Below are positions 57,238 through 64,000 of a stretch of 64,000 nt of DNA, piece by piece (positions within the stretch are counted from its first letter, which is position 1; every line of letters begins with the position of its first letter). Source of the DNA: Sacculina carcini (Eukaryota; Arthropoda; Thecostraca; Sacculinidae); NCBI GenBank assembly GCA_916048095.2, contig OU696575.1, positions 11,747,468 to 11,811,467 on the forward strand. Reading direction: 5' to 3'. The notes beneath the pieces were generated by a model. It was not told the DNA's origin, made no database searches, and was given only the letters and a program-made list of their open reading frames with translations. The position numbers and the translations under genes are program-made.

Positions 57238-60200
57238 GTGTCCGTGTGTGCTCCCGTGTGATACGGTGTGAGCGGACAGTCTTGTTCGTGGTGCGATTGT
57301 GGTGTGACGTCTTGTAGGCGCGCGTGGGGCGGTGATGCCCACGCGCGCCTGTCTGAAATATAATTTAGATTTTTAGTTTCTGGTTTTGTTACACTATCTA
57401 TTTGTCTATTCCACATTTTCTCTCTTTCTGTCTCTCTGTCTCTTTCACCTGCTCCTTTTCTCTCTGTTTATACATCTCTTTATCCTTTATCTATTCTATC
57501 TCTCTACTGTTTTGTGTATTTGCATTTTGTTCGTTCAGAGTTCAATAACAGGGCTGAGTTTGGACGATTCATCTTTGCTGCGCATGCGTGATTGTGGCCG
57601 CCTGTTGAAGGACGGAGAACTCAAGGTCAAATGTCACCCAGACACCCGACTGAAGCTCAGGTGATTTTGATTCAGAAGCTCAGGTGATTGCCTTCAATCA
57701 GACGGTATTGTGAATTATTGCTTTAATAGCGCAACTATTCTCTCAGTCTTATCTCTGTCTATCTGTCCACTTATTATCTTTGTTTTGCTGGTTTTCAACA
57801 TATCATAGCTGTTAGTTGACCAGTATTGCGATGTTGCCTATACACCTGCAAGTGTTGTTTTGATAAGCCGTTGTTGTTGGCTCGGGTCAGATATGCGTTC
57901 GTGTTCGATGAGGTGATGATTTTCTGCAAATCGACCAAGGTCAGTTGGCACGAGCTACTTGTTTGACACGCGCACATAAAAGCCCCGACTTTCTCTAACT
58001 GATCCCACACTGTCTGGCTTATTGTGCATATCGGTCTGGATTTAGCTGACGTCAGTTGATTAGGAAACATTTTAGTTTGCGTAATTGTATGTGTTTAATT
58101 ATTAGTATAATGAGAGCTATAATTAATAGTATTGTTGGATGTTGGAAATTGGCTGTAAGTCTCTGTGTTCCCGGCGATTTTGTTCATACAGTTTGGAGAA
58201 ATTGTTCAGTATCGTGTAATTAACATTTCCACTGGACATTGTGAATTTACTAATGTTACCTCAATACTAATGTGAGTTTTGTATATGCAACTGATTAATG
58301 TTCAGTTAGCTTGCCCGTTTATTTCAGGCAAATGATATGTGGTGAGTGTGTGCATTGTTCACTATTGTATCGACCAACGCCCAATCACTGAAAATACGTC
58401 GATATGAAAGCACAATCATAGCGTATCGTAGAAAATTGTGTATCAATTTGGAAAGTGAACTCGAAATTAAGTCTAGCGGTATAACCTCCAGTCACAGTTT
58501 GTCAACATTCTCAGTTTCTTGAAAGCCCATAAAATCAGTTTATAGAGTGAATTTTCGGTATGTAATAGACACCGTTTTTGACGAATGAGCAAAAGTACTT
58601 TCACCTGGAAACCCCTGAAAAAGGGCAAATATGGACATTTATGACAATTTGCCTGAACATCCAATCTTTTATAAGAACGTATTAAATGTGCATGTTTGTA
58701 ATGTTCATGCGAATTATGCTCTGTTTTGACACGAGCAGATCATGGAGAAGGTGTTGTGGGTAAGTGGCGTTTGTGTCTGATATGCCTGCAGCTTGCTTTT
58801 TACCCCAATCAATACGCCTCAATTAATTTGTGATGTTTAGGGATCTAGTACCGTATTGACCCTGTACTAAGAGGTCATTGTAGCCAACGTTCGCCTCAGC
58901 GCACGTTGGTCAAGATGACATGTTGGAGTTATTGGTGTGCTTGATATTGCCGTATCTAGTGACTGAAATTACAGCGAGCCACCATATTATCACCCTTCTC
59001 AGCTCTTCACTCAGTTCATCCTTGCTGACAACAATAACTGAGCCGATCAAATAATATGCATGACACACAGTTTGTGAATTCAAGCATGCGATAAGCCTGG
59101 CTAATTCGTCCTCGAATAGCACGTGTTTGAGAGTCACTTTCAAACAATCTTACATACAACATAGTTACTATCAAGCAATGCAGGTTTTGCTGACAGTTCG
59201 CCGTGTTTTCACTGCGCAGTGTTCAGTTTTGTGTTTGTCATAGTGTGCGGCTGTAGGTGAGTCTTATTCTGCAGTGTTTCTAGATGCTGTTAAATGCTAC
59301 TTGCATGTGGATGTTGTCCGTCTGATAAATAATATTGGTGATGCGTCATAATGACGGTGGGGTATAAGGATGATAATATACTCGATGTTGGGATATTTCT
59401 CTGGGATGCGTTTTATCTTTTAATTCGTGTTAGTTAATTTGGTCTGATGATATCGCGTTGTGCAATGCTCATTCTCAAATGGTTTCGTGTGCGGCCAAGG
59501 AACTTGTCCATATACTCCGTGTCAGCTCATTAATATTTGTTTTCAATTGATGTGTGAAGATTGAGAGTACTCAAGGTAATTCATATTTATGTGATTATAA
59601 CATGGAGCCACACGATGTTTTTTGGTTTATTGAAATGATTCGCTTGCTGCGTAGCACACAATACACATGTTGTTACGCACCATATGTGTATGTAACAACA
59701 GGGCGAGCAGTACGTATTCAAGGAGCTGCTACGACTGGCTGATTTCAACATTGAACAGTGTTCTCCCGCCGTCTCCTCGTCGTCCACCAGTCATCAGTCG
59801 CAGGAGTCAAGCTCGTGGCGGCCGGGGGGTGATAGTGCGGCCGCTCGCTGGACTCATAGCTGGCACCTGGTGCACTGCCAACAACGAGCCGTCTACGAGC
59901 TAAGTGCCAGCACGCACGAGGCTCGACGCTCATGGGTCGCTGCTCTTCGCTGCGCCAAGTCAGTGGCAATGTTGAATGATTGTCTGAATGTGTGCTATTG
60001 CAGGTGTGCAATTTACAGCGTTGGCACCCATACACTTTCACGTTGCTCATTGATTGTAATAACAATGATAGCAGAGCTCATTTAATTCGCAGAAATACGA
60101 CGTGGATGTAATGTGATACGGTGTGTATTGTAGAGAGAGTGTGTGTCCTTCTGAGGCTGGCTTCACGGACCACCAGTTCAAGTTGCACACTTTCAATGGA

Positions 60201-61974
60201 CCACACGAGTGTGACACGTGTCTGAGACTGTTGAAGGGCGTCTTCAGGCAGGTGTGTGCTTGTGCACTTATACCCCAACTACACACACATACACATTAAT
60301 ATTCAGGCAGGTGTGTGCTTGTGCATTTATACCGCAACTACACACACACACACACACACACATTAATCTCACCTGTACTTTTGTTGGGTGATATTTTGCG
60401 TTTTGTTAAGTTTTTTTCGTGCATATTTAACTGTTGTTTGATTATTTTTCGCTCCATTTTTTCACAGTGTTTAGGATGTACACTTTCAATTGATATCACT
60501 CGCAAAAATGGTAGAAACAATGGCATTGCAGTTATAATTTGTCAAGTTACTAAGTTGTTCGGTAGCAGTCAGCTAGTGAAAACAGCTGGTATTGCTGTGT
60601 GGTTGAGGCGTGCAGGGATACTTGTGCAGGTTGTGCGAGCGCAAGGCGCACCGACAATGTATCAGTGGCAGCGGCATGTGTGGAGCGAGAGGCAGACCTG
60701 GCTCGGTGTCGGGTCACGTGACAGCTGGCTCCAGCGGGGCACAAGAGCCCGACATTTGCTCCGTTCACTTGCCAACACGATACAGGACGCGCAGTCAGCA
60801 GGTGAAATGTTATGATTCAATGTACATGCATATTGCACCTGTGTGCTCAGCATGTGTGGATGTGTGCGTGTGCCTATGACTGGCCGTGTAAACGTGTTGT
60901 ACTGGCTGCGGTTGTGTTATGATCGGTGCTGAGAAAATACATTGCAAATACACGCTAATTTGCGTGAATTTACATTGCTAGGGATTACAGGTTGATCGTG
61001 TTAGATCTATCAGCAAAATGTTGTGTTTCCCACACGATGTATCAGGTTTGTATCATTATGATGTATTATTATGAGATATTCGGGCTTCTTCTTTTCCGGA
61101 AGAGATACACAGAAATTGAGAGCAAAGAATCGGTACAAAACTTCTCATATTCATACAAACCGGATGTTTCCCTATGATGAGTTTACATGCTAATTTTGTT
61201 GTTTGTTTGTTGTGTATGTTGCTGTCAGAGCTCGCCACTTCCTCGAAGATTATCTGGTGATGATGTCACAGTACGTGCCTCGGCTATTTCTACTCTATTT
61301 TTCTTGTCTATGAAAACATTTATATCAAATTATTCCGCTCTATATACATATTCAGTGTGTTCAAATCATGATGCTTTGAGGATAATCTCAAGTGTTAATT
61401 TACATGCGACCATTTCTACCTTGTCTACGTCTGGTCTAAATATCTACTAAATACACTGTTTTGCGCTTGCAGCTGCAGCGACAGGGCTCATTGTGCAGTC
61501 GAGTGTCATCTATGACGTCATCAGTGACGCACAACACACGTCATCATGTAGCCGTGTCTAATAGCACGGCGGCGTCACAACGCTTGCCTGATTATGTCAA
61601 CCTGACACTCGAGGTGCTTGTCATGTTCATATTCACTCACACTGGGCTGGTCTTGTCGTTTGTTGCCTGCCTTGTTCTGCATCATTGTTGAGCGTGTATT
61701 TGTATCATGTTTATCAGTGTTTATAAGATGCGCCAATTTTCAATTAGCACTGATCTCGTTTGACAGGTGTTGACTACAAGGAGTGGCTAGTTTTTTATCG
61801 TCATTAAGCGATTAACTTGGTTGAATGTCGCGGTTGATTTGGTATTAGTAAATCATTTATGATCATGCAGAAATTGCAACAAATCAAGCAGAGTAGCGAT
61901 GAACAGCTCACATAATGTTGTTCAGTATCATATATCGTTTTCTAGTTCTACGAGATCATGTTTTGTGTGTGTGT

Positions 61975-62011
<37 letters not shown>

Positions 62012-63196
62012 GTGTAAGGACCAGCAGTGGTGGGCGGGAGAGATGGACCGCACTGCTGCTGAGCGCGTGCTGGCAGGTCGTGGTTCTGGCACGTTTCTCG
62101 TGCGTCTCTCGCTGGCTCAACATAATCGTCACGTGCTCAGTCTCAGGTCACACCGCTGACACTGTCTCAATGTCTCTCGCACTTGATAATCAGCCAAACA
62201 GTCTGTCATTGTTTTCCGTGTCTTGTATTTTATATCGGAGCCTTTCAGGCGGCCTTTATGGCAGCCACAGCAGCAGCAGAATCATTGTGCAGTGTTACAG
62301 CCTACATTACGCACTAATGGACGCACCAGTGTGTGTTTGTGTGTGTGTGTGTGTGTGTGCTGTATGCTGGTGCTGCACAGAACGGCAGAGAAAGTGAGCC
62401 ACATGAAGATCCGTGAGGAGTTGGAGGAACCCGATACTCGCTTCTACTACAGTCTCAGTGGAGCTCGACGTTTTCCGTCCATATTGCAGCTAGTTCACTT
62501 CTACCAGCGACACAGTCTGGCCGAAAACTTTTCCGGGTGACTTATTATGCGCGTCTGTGTTGATGTGTGGTGTGAGTGATGTGTGGTGTAAGTGATGTGT
62601 GGATGTAGTTATTAGTGATATGTGGATGTGAGTGATGTGTGAATGTAGTTATTAGTGATGTGTGGATGTAGTTATTGCTGTTCTTGATTTATCAGTGAAT
62701 GTTTCATGTTCCATGAGTACTTTGTTTTTTCATTGTTTTCTTATGATGTGGTTGTTTCATGGGAATTTATATTATTCTGGAGTCACAGCGTGGAGCGAGT
62801 TTGTTATTCATTGGTAGTGTTGTTACACGAACTGTTTTCTGGTACTGATAACTTCACACTTTTCTCGTGTTTTAGTTGCTAATTGTCCTCGGGCTTTGCA
62901 TGAACACACCAAACTTTTTCTCCGCTGTGTAATTATTCTAATGCCTTCCTGTCTTTGTCAGCTTACAGTTACTGACACTGTAATGAGTGTATACAAATGT
63001 TTGTGTGTGTGGCAGTCTGCACGTGCGCTTGGGTCGTGCGTGGCGCAGTGAGGAGCGCGCGCTGGTTAAGTTCAAGTACTGTCAGCATGGCGGTGCGGCG
63101 ACCAACGTGCTCGCAATGAATGCCGGCGACGAGGTGGTGATTTTGTCTCGTGACGGCGAGAATCACGGCTGGTGGAAGGGCCGCATCGGTGATAGG
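51463..63196 (+). CDS. VAV: VAV Rho-family guanine nucleotide exchange factor (3' end outside window)
   Basis: Exons: 51463-51672, 51911-52027, 52205-52263, 52652-52720, 53289-53399 (alternative end 53391), 53665-53842, 54044-54238, 54575-54694, 55094-55228, 57539-57660, 57891-57939, 58739-58759 (possible), 59702-59958, 60134-60251, 60616-60801, 61229-61270, 61473-61613, 62019-62146, 62381-62536, 63016-63196; about 865 residues so far. Domains: CH ([27 protein letters not shown]), acidic linker with ENVYEHL, DH ([54 protein letters not shown]), PH ([42 protein letters not shown]), C1 ([25 protein letters not shown]), linker with PLPRR and DYVNL, SH2 ([40 protein letters not shown]), SH3 ([19 protein letters not shown]). 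An N-terminal SH3 is missing between C1 and SH2. The exon 5/6 junction is the least certain. Confidence 0.9.
53119..53300 (+). repeat. Triplicated 3' splice site of VAV exon 5
   Basis: A 63-64 bp unit covering the intron end and first exon bases is present three times: acceptor AGs at 53161, 53225 and 53288, each followed by ACCTGACGCTGAT. Only the last copy opens into coding sequence. Use of either upstream AG meets an in-frame TAG within about 40 nt. Confidence 0.9.
53420..53668 (+). repeat. Minisatellite ending in the VAV exon 6 acceptor
   Basis: Five copies of GGAGATAGACTAGTGATAGCG (at 53439, 53484, 53554, 53600 and 53646, approximately), separated by GT tracts. The last copy supplies the acceptor AG of exon 6 (GTGATAG|C, or AG at 53669). 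Confidence 0.88.
55234..55767 (+). repeat. (TCTATCTG)n pyrimidine-rich satellite in VAV intron 9
   Basis: Imperfect TCTATCTGTC repeats with recurring CTCTTACACTA or CTCTTGCACTA blocks. It starts right after the exon 9 donor, and the LTR element at 55768 inserted into it. Long Leu/Ser/Tyr-rich frames here are composition artefacts. Confidence 0.9.
55768..56224 (+). repeat. 5' LTR of TRIM-like element
   Basis: 457 bp, TG...CA ends. Contains GT tracts, GGCTCGCCGCTGATTGG and a palindromic GCGCGTGGGGCGG...CCCACGCGCGC block near the 3' end, which could form a stable hairpin in the transcript. Confidence 0.9.
56933..57393 (+). repeat. 3' LTR of TRIM-like element
   Basis: 461 bp, essentially identical to the 5' LTR; the length difference looks like GT-tract slippage. 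Confidence 0.9.
58739..58759 (+). other. Candidate 21-nt VAV microexon
   Basis: ATCATGGAGAAGGTGTTGTGG lies between GAGCAG and a consensus GTAAGT donor, is phase 0 at both ends, and would add IMEKVLW between the PH strands FCKSTK and GEQYVFKEL. Splicing 57939 directly to 59702 also keeps the frame, so it would be optional. Confidence 0.35.
62558..62680 (+). repeat. Minisatellite in the VAV intron after the SH2 exons
   Basis: Five or six diverged copies of GTGATGTGTGGATGTAGTTA-like units, some shortened to GTGATGTGTGGTGTA. Confidence 0.8.
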
Positions 63197-64000
63197 GTGC
63201 GTGTGTCACAGTCACAGTTACGTGTGTCACAGTCACGTGTGTCACAGTCACGTGTGTCACAGTCACGTGTGTCACAGTCACGTGTGTCACAGTCACGTGT
63301 GTCACAGTCACTTGTGTCACAGTGACAGTCACAGTCACGTGTGTCACAGTGACAGTGACAGCCACAGTCACAGTCACGTGTGTTACAGTCACAGTCACGT
63401 GTGTCACAGTCACAGTCACGTGTGTTACAGTGACAGTCACGTGTGTTACAGTCACAGTCACGTGTGTTACAGTCACAGTCACGTGTGTCACAGTCACAGT
63501 CACGTGTGTTACAGTGACAGTCACGTGTGTCACAGTCACAGTCACTTGTGTTACAGTCACAGTCACGTGTGTTACAGTCACAGTCACAGTCACTTGTGTC
63601 ACAGTCACAGTCACTTGTGTCACAGTCACAGTCACGTGTGTCACAGTCACAGTCACGTGTGTTACAGTCACAGTCACGTGTGTCACAGTCACAGTCACTT
63701 GTGTCACAGTCACAGTCACGTGTGTTACAGTCACAGTCACGTGTGTCACAGTCACAGTCACGTGTGTTACAGTCACAGTCACGTGTGTTACAGTCACAGT
63801 CACGTGTGTCACAGTCACAGTCACGTGTGTCACAGTCACAGTCACTTGTGTCACAGTCACAGTCACGTGTGTTACAGTCACGTGTGTCACAGTCACGTGT
63901 GTTACAGTCACGTGTGTTACAGTCACAGTCACGTGTGTCACAGTCACGTGTGTCACAGTCACGTGTGTTACAGTCACAGTCACGTGTGTTACAGTCACTT
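63197..64000 (+). repeat. Large GTGT(C/T)ACAGTCACAGTCAC minisatellite
   Basis: Begins at the donor of the VAV SH3 exon and fills the window to its end. The basic 12- and 18-bp variants are combinations of CACGTGTGT(C/T)ACAGT and CACAGT. The Val-Thr-rich frame on the minus strand is an artefact. The remaining VAV exon must lie beyond 64000. Confidence 0.95.

Larger units (their letters stand above)
55768..57393 (+). mobile_element. Non-autonomous LTR retrotransposon (TRIM-like) in VAV intron 9
   Basis: Two near-identical direct repeats of 457 and 461 bp (TGTGGTGTAATCG...TTTTGTTACA) flank a 708-bp interior. The target duplication CTATC is perfect on both sides (55763-55767 and 57394-57398). 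A purine-rich AAAAACAGGTGGAGG (56918-56932) immediately precedes the right LTR, as a polypurine tract should. The GC-rich interior (56225-56932) has short open frames on both strands but no gag, RT or integrase motif. The primer-binding site after the left LTR (AGCTATTTCGGCC) is not matched to a tRNA by eye. LTR near-identity implies a recent insertion. Confidence 0.9.

Noticed and set aside
63072..63998. 308-codon VTVTHVT repeat protein
   Set aside because: Antisense translation of the CACAGT minisatellite, overlapping the VAV SH3 exon.

Overview
This window is nuclear DNA from an animal. It holds split, intron-bearing genes for metazoan signalling and adhesion proteins (integrin alpha, a discoidin-domain receptor tyrosine kinase, VAV) and conserved RNA-processing genes (PRPF38B, EXOSC2), set among dense (CA/GT)n microsatellites, minisatellites and transposable elements. 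Introns are short to moderate (roughly 0.2-2 kb). An invertebrate, perhaps an early-branching or marine one, is likely, but the species cannot be fixed from sequence alone. Two assembly gaps are present (10512-11011, 500 N; 30265-30464, 200 N).

Layout. 1-2500: microsatellite-rich, no gene seen. 2502-5912 (+): an intronless integrin alpha. 6263-10292 (-): transmembrane, juxtamembrane and P-loop exons of a DDR-like receptor kinase. 11328-12838 (+): signal peptide and discoidin domain of a DDR-like receptor, in the opposite orientation to the kinase half and separated from it by the first gap. 13.2-17.4 kb: a hAT-like element with an 8-bp target duplication, two MITEs and a decayed pogo/Tigger-like transposase. 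18828-20120 (-): an intronless, unrecognised type II membrane protein. 20.7-30.3 kb: an AT-rich array of Helitron-like repeats with a 4.03-kb near-identical duplication that runs into the second gap. 30.5-34.5 kb (-): a Ty3/Gypsy LTR retrotransposon with an intact gag-pol frame. 34.5-39.3 kb: two decayed non-LTR retrotransposons of one family, head to head.

39741-44914 (+): PRPF38B, seven exons, with a foldback-like element, a solo LTR and minisatellites in intron 2. 45607-49261 (-): EXOSC2/RRP4, six exons, convergent with PRPF38B. 50424-50696: RNase H fragment of another retroelement. 51463 to the right edge (+): VAV (CH-DH-PH-C1-SH2-SH3), missing only its last exon(s). VAV intron 9 contains a complete non-autonomous LTR element with two ~460-bp LTRs and a 5-bp target duplication. 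The solo LTR in PRPF38B belongs to the same family.

Functionally the left third holds two cell-matrix receptor families (integrin alpha and DDR, both collagen receptors in many animals) and the right end holds VAV, a tyrosine-kinase-regulated Rho-family exchange factor. PRPF38B (spliceosome) and EXOSC2 (RNA exosome) are housekeeping RNA genes. The clustering looks like ordinary synteny, not an operon. Exon junctions were placed by eye from splice signals, reading phase and remembered family sequence. No searches were run.
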